Below, one piece after another: positions 1 to 8,483 of a DNA stretch of 64,000 nt. The notes under the pieces were generated by a model. It ran no database searches, was not told the DNA's origin, and worked only from the letters and a program-made list of their open reading frames with translations. This stretch comes from Paraburkholderia sp. SG-MS1. GTDB lineage: Bacteria > Pseudomonadota > Gammaproteobacteria > Burkholderiales > Burkholderiaceae. The translations under genes and the position numbers were made by a program. Where the stretch lies: positions 79,220 through 143,219 of the forward strand of contig NZ_NPIH01000168.1 of NCBI RefSeq assembly GCF_012275575.1, given 5' to 3'. Each line of letters begins with the position of its first letter. Positions within the stretch are counted from its first letter, which is position 1.

Positions 1-1
1 G

Positions 2-382
2 CCCACCACGCGTGGCCTGCAAGGCTGGTGCTATTCGGTGGCGATGCGAGAAGACCCGGTAGTCGCAGTGGCGGCGCTCGTGGTCGGCCTCGAATCTCAG
101 GTGCCATCGATCTACCGCAAGCAGACGCCGACGCTGCGCGAGCTTTACAAGTTCACGGACGAGGAGGTCGAGTTTTTCGATCTTCACATCGTCTCCGACG
201 AGATCCACGGCGAGCGCGGCTACCAGATTGTGCTGGAACACGCGAACACGCCAGAGTTGCAGCAGCGCTGCCTGAAGATCTGCCAGGTAGGCGCGCAGAT
301 GCGTCTGCTGTACACCACCGCGCTTTACTACGACTACGTCGAGAAAGAGATTCCACTGCCCGAACTGGGTCTCGCCGCCTGA
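2..382 (+). CDS. TenA/PqqC-like heme-oxygenase-fold protein (3' part only)
   Basis: This is the C-terminal part of a protein whose start lies left of the window; the frame is open from the first bases. It contains H-I-V-S-D-E-I-H, which fits the H-x3-D-x2-H metal-ligand helix of heme-oxygenase-like diiron or CADD/PqqC/TenA proteins, and a family-like tail rich in Leu and Tyr. Members of this superfamily are cofactor-synthesis enzymes or O2-dependent oxidases. An aldehyde dehydrogenase and a ferredoxin reductase follow on the same strand, so I infer an O2-using step of a catabolic pathway that needs external electrons. The other metal ligands would lie in the missing N-terminal half. TenA-type thiaminase is a less likely alternative in this context. 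Confidence 0.6.
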   Translation, partial: PTTRGLQGWCYSVAMREDPVVAVAALVVGLESQVPSIYRKQTPTLRELYKFTDEEVEFFDLHIVSDEIHGERGYQIVLEHANTPELQQRCLKICQVGAQMRLLYTTALYYDYVEKEIPLPELGLAA

Positions 383-514
383 GCGCCGCGTACCCTTGAC
401 CAGCCTGGTCGTGCCCGACTGAGGCTAATCGACGGCCGATGCGCGGCGCCTTGGAGGCGTGGCGCGCCGGTTCGTCATGGGCATCAAGATTACTTTTGCA
501 GGGCCGTTGCAGAC

Positions 515-1969
515 ATGACAAACGTACCGACGTTTCTGAACTACATCGACGGTGAATGGTGCGCGAGCCGCACGGGCGCCACCTTCGACAACCTCAACCC
601 CGCCGATACGCGCGACGTGGTCGGCCGCTTTCAGGCTTCGACGCAAGCCGATGCGCAGGCCGCCGTGCGCGCCGCCGCGTCAGCGTTCCCTGCATGGAAG
701 CGCCTGGCGCCAGGCGCGCGCGCAAAGATTCTGCTCGATGCCGCCGCCTATCTGGAACTCCACGCGGCGCGCTTTGGCGAAGAGCTGACGCGCGAAGAAG
801 GCAAACAGAAGGCCCTCGCGACAGACGAGTTCGTGCGTGCCGCGCAGACGCTGCGATACTACGCGATCGAAGCGCAGTCGTATGGCGGCGAAACCTTCCC
901 CACCGACGACCCAGCCATGATGGTCTACACCTTGCGTGAGCCGCTGGGCGTCGTGACCGTGATTTCGCCGTGGAATTTCCCGGTCTCGATTCCCGCTCGC
1001 AAAATCGCGCCCGCGCTGATCTGTGGCAACACGGTGGTGTTCAAGCCTGCGTCGGATGCGCCGTTGAGCGGCTTGCGATTGACCGAGGCGCTCGTCGAAG
1101 CCGGCATTCCACGGGGCGTGCTCAATTTCGTCACGGGCAGCGCGGGCGCGGTCGGTCCCACGCTCGTGGGCGCGCGCGAAGTGCGGGCGATTTCCTTCAC
1201 AGGATCGACTGCTGCTGGCGAGCAGATTCACCGGGCGGCGTCGCTTTCCACGCGCACCCAGATGGAACTGGGCGGCAAGAACCCGCTCATCGTGCTCGAC
1301 GCGCACGACATCGAACTCGCGGTCGAGCTGACGATCAAGGGGGGCTTCTCGCTCGCGGGGCAGGCTTGCACCGGCACGAGCCGAGTACTAGTGGCGCGTG
1401 AGATCCGCGCGGCGTTCGTCGAGCGGCTGGCCGCCAGGACTGCGGCGCTCGTGGTCGGCAGCGGCATGCAACCTGGCGTCGATGTGGGGCCGCTCGCCAC
1501 CGCGGGCCAGCTGCGCACCGTGCTCGACTATATCGAAGCGGGTAAGCGCGAAGCGACGCTCGTATGCGGCGGCGAGCAGCTGACGCAGGGCGAATTTTCG
1601 TACGGATACTTCGTCATGCCGACCGTATTCGTGGACGTGCCGCGCGACGCGCGCATCGCTCGCGAAGAGATCTTCGGACCGGTGATTGCGGTAGTCGACG
1701 TCGACGACTACGAAGACGCGATCGATGTAGCTAACGACAGCGAATACGGCCTCGCCGCCGCGCTCGTCACGCGGGATACGCAGCTCATGCACCGGTTCGC
1801 GGGCGACATCGAAGCGGGCACCGTGAAGATCAATCGCACTACGACGGGCAATCTCGTCAACGCGCCGTTCGGCGGTCTCAAACGCTCGAGCACAGCCACT
1901 TTCCGCGAGTCGGGGCGCGACGGGCTCGAATTCTATCTGCAGACCAAGACCGTCTATCGTGGCGTTTAA
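515..1969 (+). CDS. NAD(P)-dependent aldehyde dehydrogenase
   Basis: This 484-aa protein is a full-length ALDH-superfamily enzyme that oxidises an aldehyde to a carboxylate with NAD(P). Key residues are visible: Asn154 in SPWNF, the general base Glu251 in MELGGKNP and the nucleophile Cys285 in GQACTGTSR. The C-terminal FGGLKRSS...EFYLQTKTVY resembles alpha-ketoglutarate-semialdehyde and related dehydrogenases, but the substrate cannot be fixed from sequence. It sits 130 bp after the TenA/PqqC-like gene and 27 bp before the GlcG/HbpS gene, so it is probably part of the same transcript and may handle an aldehyde formed by the upstream oxidase (inference). Confidence 0.93.
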   Translation: MTNVPTFLNYIDGEWCASRTGATFDNLNPADTRDVVGRFQASTQADAQAAVRAAASAFPAWKRLAPGARAKILLDAAAYLELHAARFGEELTREEGKQKALATDEFVRAAQTLRYYAIEAQSYGGETFPTDDPAMMVYTLREPLGVVTVISPWNFPVSIPARKIAPALICGNTVVFKPASDAPLSGLRLTEALVEAGIPRGVLNFVTGSAGAVGPTLVGAREVRAISFTGSTAAGEQIHRAASLSTRTQMELGGKNPLIVLDAHDIELAVELTIKGGFSLAGQACTGTSRVLVAREIRAAFVERLAARTAALVVGSGMQPGVDVGPLATAGQLRTVLDYIEAGKREATLVCGGEQLTQGEFSYGYFVMPTVFVDVPRDARIAREEIFGPVIAVVDVDDYEDAIDVANDSEYGLAAALVTRDTQLMHRFAGDIEAGTVKINRTTTGNLVNAPFGGLKRSSTATFRESGRDGLEFYLQTKTVYRGV

Positions 1970-1996
1970 CGGCCTTCATCCTCAATTTTTTCGATC

Positions 1997-2476
1997 ATGA
2001 AATCATTCTTCAAACTCGAACTGGCCGAAGCCCGGCTGATGGTAGCGGCGGCGCTCGCGCGCTCCCAGGCGATCGGTGTGTGCGAATCGATCTGCGTGGT
2101 GGACGAGGGCGGCTTCCCGCTCGCACTCGAACGCATGGACGGCGGGCGCGTCACGGGTCCGCAGATCGCGTGGAACAAGGCCTTCACCGCCGCCGGGCAC
2201 AAGCGCTCCACGCATCTGTTCACAACCCCACCCAACGGTCCCGCGCTGCCAGGCAACGAGGCGTTTGGAATTCAATGGAGCTTCGAGGGGCGCTTTGCGG
2301 CATTCGTCGGCGGCTTTCCGATCGTGGTCGATCAGCAGGTGGTGGGCGGCATCGGCCTGTCGGGCGGCAATGGCGAGCAGGACACCCAGGCGGGCCTCGC
2401 CGGCCTTGCCGCGTTGCGCGATGTGTTGCGCGAAAGCGGGCATGAAGTGCTCGTGCAAGCCGACATCAAGCTGTGA
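1997..2476 (+). CDS. GlcG/HbpS-family protein
   Basis: This 159-aa protein belongs to the GlcG/HbpS (DUF336, PduO C-terminal-like) family. The pattern is typical: an N-terminal helix with repeated Ala (EARLMVAAALARSQ), then VCVVDEGG-like core strands, a WNKAFTA segment and a C-terminal GGIGLSGGNGEQD loop. Family members bind heme or corrinoid-type ligands, or occur beside oxidoreductases with unknown roles. There is no signal peptide, so it should be cytosolic. Its stop overlaps the possible GTG start of the reductase that follows, which indicates translational coupling. A role in the oxidative step of this cluster is inferred only. Confidence 0.85.
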   Translation: MKSFFKLELAEARLMVAAALARSQAIGVCESICVVDEGGFPLALERMDGGRVTGPQIAWNKAFTAAGHKRSTHLFTTPPNGPALPGNEAFGIQWSFEGRFAAFVGGFPIVVDQQVVGGIGLSGGNGEQDTQAGLAGLAALRDVLRESGHEVLVQADIKL

Positions 2477-2490
2477 ATGCGAGGTCCATC

Positions 2491-3510
2491 GTGAGCTATC
2501 GGATTACCTGGATCGAAGCACAACGCAGTTTCGAAGCGACCCGCGGCGAAACGGTGCTCGAAGCCGCCCGGCGTGCGGGCGTGACGTTGCCGTCGGAGTG
2601 CGCGTTCGGTGGCTGTGGTACCTGCCGCGTCAAGCTGGTTACGGGGCGTGTGCACTACGCCGAGCCACCGCCGGCGCTGTCACCGGAAGAAGCCGCCAAC
2701 GGCTACGCGCTGATGTGTCAGGCGCACGCGCTTGCCGATCTGGAGATCAGCACCGAGCGCGTGCTCGCCGCGCCTACCCCACCTGAACGGCACAGGGCTT
2801 CGGTAGTCCGGATGGAAGCATTGAGCCGCGATGTGACGCGTCTCGTGCTCGCCATCGACAACAACGTGCGGCTTGCGTTCCGACCGGGGCAGTATCTGAA
2901 CGTGCTGCTCGGAGAAGCGGGCACGCGCAGCTTCTCGATGGCGTCGGGTCCGGATGAAACGCTGATCGAACTGCATATCCGGCGCATCGATGGCGGCTAC
3001 TTTACACAGGATCTGCTGTCTGCGATGCGTCCCGGCGACACGCTCGATATCGGCGCGCCGCTCGGCGGCTTCGGCTATCACGAAGAGGATTACCGGCCGA
3101 TCGTGATGGCCGCCACGGGAACCGGCATCGCACCGTTGCGGAGCATGCTCGCCACACTGCTCGGCAGCGAGGACGTGCCGCCCATCGACCTCTACTGGGG
3201 GGCGCGCACAAGCGACGATCTCTATCTGCACGAGGAATTCGCGCAGCTGGCGGCCGGCCGCGAGGACTTCCGCTTCGTGCCGGTGCTCTCGCGCGCCGAC
3301 GATGCATGGTCAGGCGTGCGCGGCTACGTGCAGGACGCCGTACTCGCCGACTACCCGGACCTCTCGGAGCACGCGCTCTATCTTTGCGGCTCACCGGTCA
3401 TGATTGCGGATGCGCGCCGCGCGTTCGTCGCGCACGGCGCGAGCGTGCGCTATCTGTATGCGGACAGTTTCACGTTCCAGCATCCGCAATGTGTCGGCGC
3501 GGCGCAATGA
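2491..3510 (+). CDS. 2Fe-2S ferredoxin / FAD-NAD(P)H reductase fusion
   Basis: This protein of about 339 aa joins an N-terminal plant-type 2Fe-2S ferredoxin (SECAFGGCGTCRVKL followed later by MCQAH) to an FAD-binding barrel (FRPGQYLNV, RSFSMASGP) and an NAD-binding domain (MAATGTGIAPLRSML, YLCGSPVMI). This is the layout of benzoate-dioxygenase reductase (BenC) and CDP-6-deoxyglucoseen reductase. It passes electrons from NAD(P)H through FAD and the cluster to an oxygenase. I chose GTG 2491 because GAGG lies six bases upstream; a GTG at 2473 overlapping the previous stop is the alternative. No Rieske-type oxygenase is visible nearby, so the partner may be the TenA/PqqC-like protein at the left edge. 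Confidence 0.9.
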   Translation: MSYRITWIEAQRSFEATRGETVLEAARRAGVTLPSECAFGGCGTCRVKLVTGRVHYAEPPPALSPEEAANGYALMCQAHALADLEISTERVLAAPTPPERHRASVVRMEALSRDVTRLVLAIDNNVRLAFRPGQYLNVLLGEAGTRSFSMASGPDETLIELHIRRIDGGYFTQDLLSAMRPGDTLDIGAPLGGFGYHEEDYRPIVMAATGTGIAPLRSMLATLLGSEDVPPIDLYWGARTSDDLYLHEEFAQLAAGREDFRFVPVLSRADDAWSGVRGYVQDAVLADYPDLSEHALYLCGSPVMIADARRAFVAHGASVRYLYADSFTFQHPQCVGAAQ

Positions 3511-3673
3511 CGGCTCGCGCGGCCGTGTGCGTCAGTCCCATGCGCGCGCGGACCACATGGGTTTCACGGCGCCGTCAATGAAACTTGCGCGGGCTTTTTG
3601 GCCGCGAAATGAAGTACCTGGTATTTGCACCACGCCCCATCGTCCCCGACCTCCTATTGAGCTGAGGCTTCCC

Positions 3674-5290
3674 ATGCACTCCATCGCTGTTCTGACGCCA
3701 GCCCACTTTTGTTATCTGGCCGGCGTAGTCGCGATCATCGCAACGATGATCTTTCGTGCAAACGTCGTCGTGCCTGCGATCCTTGCAACTTTCGCGGTGG
3801 CGTTCGCATGGTCCGGCAAGATGCTGGTCGGCTTCCAGGCCATTTTTATGGGCAGCCTGACGGCCGCGCACGAACTGTTCAACATCTTCCTCGTGATCGC
3901 GCTGATGACCGCGCTGCTCAACGGGCTGCGGGAACTGGGCGCTGATGTACGCATGGTGCGGCCGTTCAAGCGCATCATGTTCAACGGTCATGCGGCATTT
4001 TTCATTCTCGCGCTCATCACGTATCTGATCTCGCTGTTTTTCTGGCCGACGCCCGCCGTGCCGCTCGTCGGCGCAATCCTGATTCCGGCGGCGGTCTATG
4101 CGGGCCTGCCACCACTTGGCGCCGCGGCGGCAATCGCCATTGCGGGGCAGGGCATGGCGTTGTCGTCGGACTATGTGATCAAGGTCGCGCCGGGCATCAG
4201 CGCGAGGGCAGCGGGCGCAGACATGCTGACGGTTGCGAACACGGCATTCGGCCTCTCGTTGATCGTCGGCTTCGTCGCGCTCGCGCTGACGTGGTTCTTC
4301 GTCGTCCGTGGCCGCGTGAAGACGCCGTCCGCCAGCAATCTCAGCGCGTGGGAAACGCAGGGCGCGCTCGCCGGCGAAGCGGAGCAGGAACATCAGGGCA
4401 GTTTCGCCAAGGTCGAGCTCGCTCGCGGCACGAGCGGCAATCTCGGCTCGGAGCAGGACGGCGGCTCGTCGCTGCACACAGATGCCGGGTCCGCGCTTGC
4501 ATCAATCTCGATCGCGCCGATGCCGCAGGGCGGCGCGGCGCTCCAGATGGCCTCGATCGGCGCAGATGCATTGATCGAGCGCCGCGAACTCTGGTCGAAG
4601 GTGTTCGCGCTCGCCACGCCGCTTGCCTTTCTCGCGGTGGTGGTCGTAATGATGCGGCCGGACATGATCGGCTCGGGCGCGATTCGCGGCGGCGACGCCG
4701 CAGCGTTGATCGGCGGCATGGCGGCCGTGCTCATGATGCTCGCGACGCTGTCGCACGGGCGCAAAGGCTTTCTCGATCGCACCGCGGAGCACATCATCGA
4801 CGGCTTCGTGTTCGCGTTCAAGGCGATGGGCGCGGTGCTGCCGATCGCGGGCTTCTTCTTTGTCGGCGACGCGAGCACGGCGGGCCCGATCCTCGGCGCG
4901 GCGGCGGGCGCGCATGTGCCGTCGTTTCTGTTCGAACTCGTCCAGGCTTGCAGCCAGGTGATTCCGCAGAACCCGTTGTTCGTTTCGTTCGGCGTGTTGC
5001 TGATGGGCATGATTACGGGCATCGACGGTTCCGGCTTCGCGGGGCTGCCGTTGACGGGGTCGCTTTCGGGTGCGCTCGCGCCGATGGTGCATCTGCCGTC
5101 CGCGACGCTCGCCGCCATCGGCCAGATGGGGGCCGTGTGGACGGGTGGCGGCACGTTGGTCGCGTGGTCGTCGCTGATAGCGGTCACGGGTTTCGCGCGC
5201 GTGCCCGTGCTGGATGCAGTGCGCGCGTTGTTCCTGCCGGTCGTGTGCGGGCTCGTGATCGCAACGCTCGCAGCCGTTGCGTTCGCGTGA
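3674..5290 (+). CDS. Putative multi-spanning permease
   Basis: The 538-aa product is dominated by hydrophobic segments, with two membrane bundles separated by a polar linker of about 90 residues (roughly residues 215-305, rich in Ser, Gly and Gln). The C-terminal half contains repeated Gly-rich helices such as GMITGIDGSGFAGLPLTG and MGAVWTGGGTLVAW, which look like substrate-binding re-entrant loops of secondary carriers. I cannot assign the family with confidence; a carboxylate or ion transporter of the IT superfamily is possible. The ATG at 3674 starts directly at the first hydrophobic segment, while the longer upstream open frame runs through the end of the reductase gene. It is the likely uptake gene of the cluster (inference). 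Confidence 0.7.
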   Translation: MHSIAVLTPAHFCYLAGVVAIIATMIFRANVVVPAILATFAVAFAWSGKMLVGFQAIFMGSLTAAHELFNIFLVIALMTALLNGLRELGADVRMVRPFKRIMFNGHAAFFILALITYLISLFFWPTPAVPLVGAILIPAAVYAGLPPLGAAAAIAIAGQGMALSSDYVIKVAPGISARAAGADMLTVANTAFGLSLIVGFVALALTWFFVVRGRVKTPSASNLSAWETQGALAGEAEQEHQGSFAKVELARGTSGNLGSEQDGGSSLHTDAGSALASISIAPMPQGGAALQMASIGADALIERRELWSKVFALATPLAFLAVVVVMMRPDMIGSGAIRGGDAAALIGGMAAVLMMLATLSHGRKGFLDRTAEHIIDGFVFAFKAMGAVLPIAGFFFVGDASTAGPILGAAAGAHVPSFLFELVQACSQVIPQNPLFVSFGVLLMGMITGIDGSGFAGLPLTGSLSGALAPMVHLPSATLAAIGQMGAVWTGGGTLVAWSSLIAVTGFARVPVLDAVRALFLPVVCGLVIATLAAVAFA

Positions 5291-5302
5291 GGAAGGTTGC
5301 TG

Positions 5303-6079
5303 ATGGAATTCCTCACGCTTTCGCAACTCCTGACGGCGGATTTTGTGCACTACGCGCCCGCCGTGCTGCAGATTGTGGTCATCAACCTGCTGCTCGGCGG
5401 CGACAATGCGATTGCGATCGCGATGGCATGCCGCTCGCTGCCGCCGCAACAGCGGAGCGCAGGGGTCTGGATCGGCACGGGGCTCGGCATTGTCTTGCGC
5501 TTCGCGATGGTCTACGTGATCGGCTTTTTGCTGGCGATTCCGTACATGCACGTTGCGGCTGGGTTGCTGCTTGCGTGGATCGGCATGCAGTTGCTGCGTG
5601 ACGACGGCGCGGGTGGTGAGGCTCATGCCGCGGCCGATGAAGCGGCTGGTGCTGAGGCGCTCTGGCGCACTGTCGCGCTGATCCTGTTCGCCGACTTCGC
5701 GATGAGTCTCGACAACGGTCTCGCGACTGCGGCCGTGGCCGAGACGTTGCCCGCCGCGTCGCGCACGGCGATCGTGCTTGCGGGGCTTGCCGTGGGCGCG
5801 CCTGCAATCGCGTTGGGCAGTGCCGTGATGTTGCGTGTGCTCGAGCGTTTTCCGCTGGTGACCTGGTTCGGTGCGGGGCTGCTTGGCTGCATCGCCGCGC
5901 AGATGCTGCTTGACGATCCGCATGTGGCCCAGCTGTTGCGTCAATCGGTGGACGCGCTCGGCGACAACGCAATTGATGTGCGGTTCGCACGCTTGCTGTT
6001 GAGCTTCGTTGTTGCGGCGCTCGTGCTGTTCGTGCCGTTCGTGCAACGCCTGCGATGGCGAAGGTGGCGGACCGGATGA
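5303..6079 (+). CDS. TerC/YjbE-family integral membrane metal transport protein
   Basis: This 258-aa membrane protein matches the TerC/YjbE family. It carries the paired acidic motifs NLLLGGDNAIAIAMA near the N terminus and FADFAMSLDNGLATAAVAE in the second half. Family members export Mn2+ or related metals. The start is ATG 5303 with GGAAGG six bases upstream. It begins 12 bases after the permease gene, so the two are likely cotranscribed. Residues around 110-125 (Ala/Glu-rich) form a cytosolic linker between the repeats. A link to metal supply for a metal-dependent oxidase upstream is possible but speculative. Confidence 0.85.
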   Translation: MEFLTLSQLLTADFVHYAPAVLQIVVINLLLGGDNAIAIAMACRSLPPQQRSAGVWIGTGLGIVLRFAMVYVIGFLLAIPYMHVAAGLLLAWIGMQLLRDDGAGGEAHAAADEAAGAEALWRTVALILFADFAMSLDNGLATAAVAETLPAASRTAIVLAGLAVGAPAIALGSAVMLRVLERFPLVTWFGAGLLGCIAAQMLLDDPHVAQLLRQSVDALGDNAIDVRFARLLLSFVVAALVLFVPFVQRLRWRRWRTG

Positions 6080-6367
6080 ACCGACCTGTGGTCGTGCCGG
6101 TAAGCGCGAATTGATTGTTCAGTCAGCGCCTGACCCGCGATGACTTTTTTGCGCGTGGCGCGGGACGCAATCAGTAAATGAACCATGAGACGAGCTAGGC
6201 GCCCTCGACATCCCGGGCGAAGAACTGCTTCGCGCGCGGTGCGCGAAAATCTCCCGGAGCACTTGCTTGTCGTGTACCTGACGAACTGTGACAGCAAACG
6301 CGCTCCCCTTCACACGGAGCGGATTGGGGTCCGGCGCACTCGCCGGGCCGCCATGGCACCCACGACG

Positions 6368-7297
6368 CTACCGGTTGCGCTCGACAAAAGCGCTATACGC
6401 AAGCGCCGCGAGCGCCACGTCCTGAAGCCCGATTCCCACAGCCTTGTACACGATGATCTCGTCGTCGCGCTGCCGGCCGAGCGCATCGTTTTCCAGCACG
6501 TTGCCGAGTTCAGCTACGTTTGACCAGTCCACGACGCCAGGGGCTGCCAGCACTAGATCTCCCGCTTCCTCGCGCGCCTGCTCGTGCAACTCCACGACGA
6601 TGCGCTTGGCACGCGCGAGTGTCGTGTCGTCCAGCTCGCGCGCGTGCGGCAGGCTGGAGCCGATCGCCGCGACGAGCGCGCCGGGCATCAGCGCGCGGCC
6701 ATCGAAGAGCGGCGTCGTCGCACGCGTGGCCGTGACGATCACATCCGCGCCGTCGATCGCGCGCTCCGCGCTGACCGCGCTCGCCACGACACCGTGAGCG
6801 CCATGCACATCGTTGAGCGCATTCACGAGTGCCGCGTCGCCTTCCACACCGACGATGCGCAGCGTCTTCAGATCCGTGAATGCCGCGAGCGCGTGCGCAT
6901 GCGCGCGGCCTTGCACACCCGCGCCGAAGATCGTGGCGATGCGGGCGCCTTTGTGCGCGAGGCGTCGCACCGCAAGCACCGTGGTGGCAGCGGTGCGCAA
7001 ACGTGTGATGGCGTTGGCGTCGAGTGTCGCGAGACATTGTCCGTTGGACGCGCGGAACAGCACGATCGCGAAATTGAACTGGCCGCGGATCGTGGTGTAG
7101 ACCTTCGCGCCGGCTACGTCGATGTCGGGTAGAACGGCGCCGAGCGTGGATAGCTTGGTTGCCCCGGTCTCGGTTCTGACGCGGCGCTGCACGGCGGCCG
7201 TGCCGCGCGCGAGCTGCCGGAAGGCGCTTTCCAGCGCCGGGATGGCCTGCTCGAAGTCGATGAGCTCATCAATCTGGGCGTCGGTCAGGTGGATCAT
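6368..7297 (-). CDS. Ornithine cyclodeaminase / mu-crystallin family protein
   Basis: This 309-aa protein has the family hallmarks: an N-terminal AIPALESAFRQLARG segment, RVRTETGATKLSTLG, a Rossmann motif IFGAGVQGRAHAHAL and VIVTATRATTPLFDG. Family enzymes include ornithine cyclodeaminase, delta1-pyrroline-2-carboxylate reductase, alanine dehydrogenase and ketimine reductases, all NAD(P)-dependent and acting on imino or amino acids. It is transcribed away from the ferredoxin gene at 7534, and the shared upstream region carries a putative GntR operator. The substrate is not evident; reduction of a cyclic imine would fit a pathway for an N-containing compound (inference). Confidence 0.88.
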   Translation of the reverse strand: MIHLTDAQIDELIDFEQAIPALESAFRQLARGTAAVQRRVRTETGATKLSTLGAVLPDIDVAGAKVYTTIRGQFNFAIVLFRASNGQCLATLDANAITRLRTAATTVLAVRRLAHKGARIATIFGAGVQGRAHAHALAAFTDLKTLRIVGVEGDAALVNALNDVHGAHGVVASAVSAERAIDGADVIVTATRATTPLFDGRALMPGALVAAIGSSLPHARELDDTTLARAKRIVVELHEQAREEAGDLVLAAPGVVDWSNVAELGNVLENDALGRQRDDEIIVYKAVGIGLQDVALAALAYSAFVERNR

Positions 7298-7331
7298 GAA
7301 TCAGCATCCTTCTCGTGAATGATAATTTAAC

Positions 7332-7348
7332 GTATACAATATACGAAA
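7332..7348 (+). promoter_or_regulatory. Putative GntR operator, divergent promoter
   Basis: The sequence GTATACAATATACGAAA contains CGTAT-N5-ATACG together with the preceding base. On the opposite strand at 9491-9507 the same 17-mer recurs with 14 identities, in front of the gntR gene. The site lies 35 bp upstream of the ornithine-cyclodeaminase-like gene. A further GTATAC core occurs at 7446-7451, upstream of the ferredoxin. GntR/FCD regulators commonly bind GTATAC-like palindromes, so the sites probably belong to the regulator at 9583. Confidence 0.55.
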
Positions 7349-7533
7349 ATGGGATTATTTGGCAACATCGTGCTCGTCGCCTGCATGTACGCTGCCTTCT
7401 CATGAGCCGCCAGAATTCCTCGGATGAGAGACATTTACAATAACGGTATACAGTGTTCTGTTTTGCGATACACTAGTTCGGTAGCCTTCGCATTGGAGCG
7501 AATGGCGCGCTCGTTTGGGTTGCAGGGGGTTGC

Positions 7534-7842
7534 ATGCCAGTCGTCGTGTTCCGCACGCGCGGAGAGGTTTATCGGGGGGAAGTGAAGGAGAACACGAATC
7601 TCGTCGTTCGCGCCGGCATCAGGCAGTTCCCGTTTCCGCATTTGCGCTACGAGTGCGGCATGGGCAAATGCGCGCGCTGCGCCTGTCGCGTGCTCGCGGG
7701 CGGCGAGCGTCTGCCGCCGCCGAACTGGAAGGAAAAAAAGCAGCTTGGCGAAAGGATCGACGCCGGGTTTCGGCTCGCGTGCCAGTTATGGATCGAACAC
7801 GACATAGAACTGGCACAGGACGAGCTGCCTGCGCAGCCGTGA
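7534..7842 (+). CDS. 2Fe-2S ferredoxin-like protein 1
   Basis: This 102-aa protein carries a plant-type cluster motif, YECGMGKCARCACRVLAGG, then a distal Cys in LACQLW, giving the C-x4-C-x2-C...C pattern. Between them is a basic, proline-rich segment (PPPNWKEKKQLGERI) typical of small ferredoxins in which subunits are released or docked. It is a one-electron carrier. It is the first gene of a short operon 7534-9433 that also has a second ferredoxin at 8205. The divergent arrangement with the cyclodeaminase-like gene and the nearby GTATAC sites suggest control by the GntR regulator. Confidence 0.85.
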   Translation: MPVVVFRTRGEVYRGEVKENTNLVVRAGIRQFPFPHLRYECGMGKCARCACRVLAGGERLPPPNWKEKKQLGERIDAGFRLACQLWIEHDIELAQDELPAQP

Positions 7843-7876
7843 TCACGAACGCGGCGTACAGCGGAGTGCGCCTGCA

Positions 7877-8188
7877 ATGGGACATCGCATGTATATCGTA
7901 CTCACCAGCCGGCCCGGCCAGTATCGCAGCGAGCCGACACCGGGCATTACGCCAGTCGAGACGCACGACTATTTCTACGGCGCCCGACACGTGGCTGCTT
8001 TCGTCGTCGCGCAACTGGAGGGCGAGGCGCGCGTGCGCATCGTCGAAGAGACCGAGCCGCAAGCCGTCAACCTCGTGCCGACGAAATTCTTTGAGAAGTT
8101 CGCGACGCTGCGTGAGGCATTGCGATCGATTGAAGCGCTCGCCGCGCACGCTCACGCCGACGCGCGTGTGTGTCGGCGCCATCACTGA
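7877..8188 (+). CDS. Conserved hypothetical protein between two ferredoxin genes
   Basis: The 103-aa product has no motif that I recognise. It is soluble, begins with a beta-strand-like MYIVLTSRPG, has a YFYGARHVAAFVVAQL segment, and ends in a His/Ala-rich tail. An alternative start is ATG 7889. GGAG at 7863-7866 supports 7877. It lies 34 bp after one ferredoxin and 16 bp before another, so it probably works in the same electron-transfer step, perhaps as a small subunit or an assembly partner. That role is inference from position only. Confidence 0.6.
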   Translation: MGHRMYIVLTSRPGQYRSEPTPGITPVETHDYFYGARHVAAFVVAQLEGEARVRIVEETEPQAVNLVPTKFFEKFATLREALRSIEALAAHAHADARVCRRHH

Positions 8189-8204
8189 GGAATCCGGATT
8201 GGCA

Positions 8205-8483
8205 ATGGTTCAGATCACTTTTTTGAGCAACGGCGGCAAGACCGTCGACGCGCCGCCCAACAGCAATCTGCTGCGTGTATCGCTGCGCGAGCAAGGAGGC
8301 ATTCCCTTCAAGTGCGGAGGCGGCCTGTGCGGCACATGCAAGTGCAAGGTCGAGGCGGGCCGGGAAAATACCGACGACGTCAAGCAGAAAGAGCGCCGCC
8401 ATTTGAGCGCCGAAGACCTGGCGAGCGGCTACCGCATGGCCTGCCAGACTTTCGTCAACGGCAACGTGAGCGTGTCATGGTGA
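8205..8483 (+). CDS. 2Fe-2S ferredoxin-like protein 2
   Basis: This 92-aa plant-type ferredoxin has FKCGGGLCGTCKCKVEAG (C-x4-C-x2-C) and the distal Cys in MACQTF. The fold order (N-terminal beta strands, cluster loop, RHLSAEDLASGYRMAC, final strand) is complete. ATG 8205 follows GAGG at 8187-8190 at a rather long distance, so a TTG at 8199 cannot be excluded. It overlaps the start of the downstream hydrolase gene (8477) and is therefore translationally coupled. It is closely similar in layout, but not in sequence, to the ferredoxin at 7534. Confidence 0.87.
   Translation: MVQITFLSNGGKTVDAPPNSNLLRVSLREQGGIPFKCGGGLCGTCKCKVEAGRENTDDVKQKERRHLSAEDLASGYRMACQTFVNGNVSVSW

Noticed and set aside
4502..6046. 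Long minus-strand open frame of 514 aa opposite the permease and TerC genes
   Set aside because: The translation is rich in His, Arg and Gln, typical of an antisense shadow of membrane-protein genes; the plus-strand genes have clear motifs.
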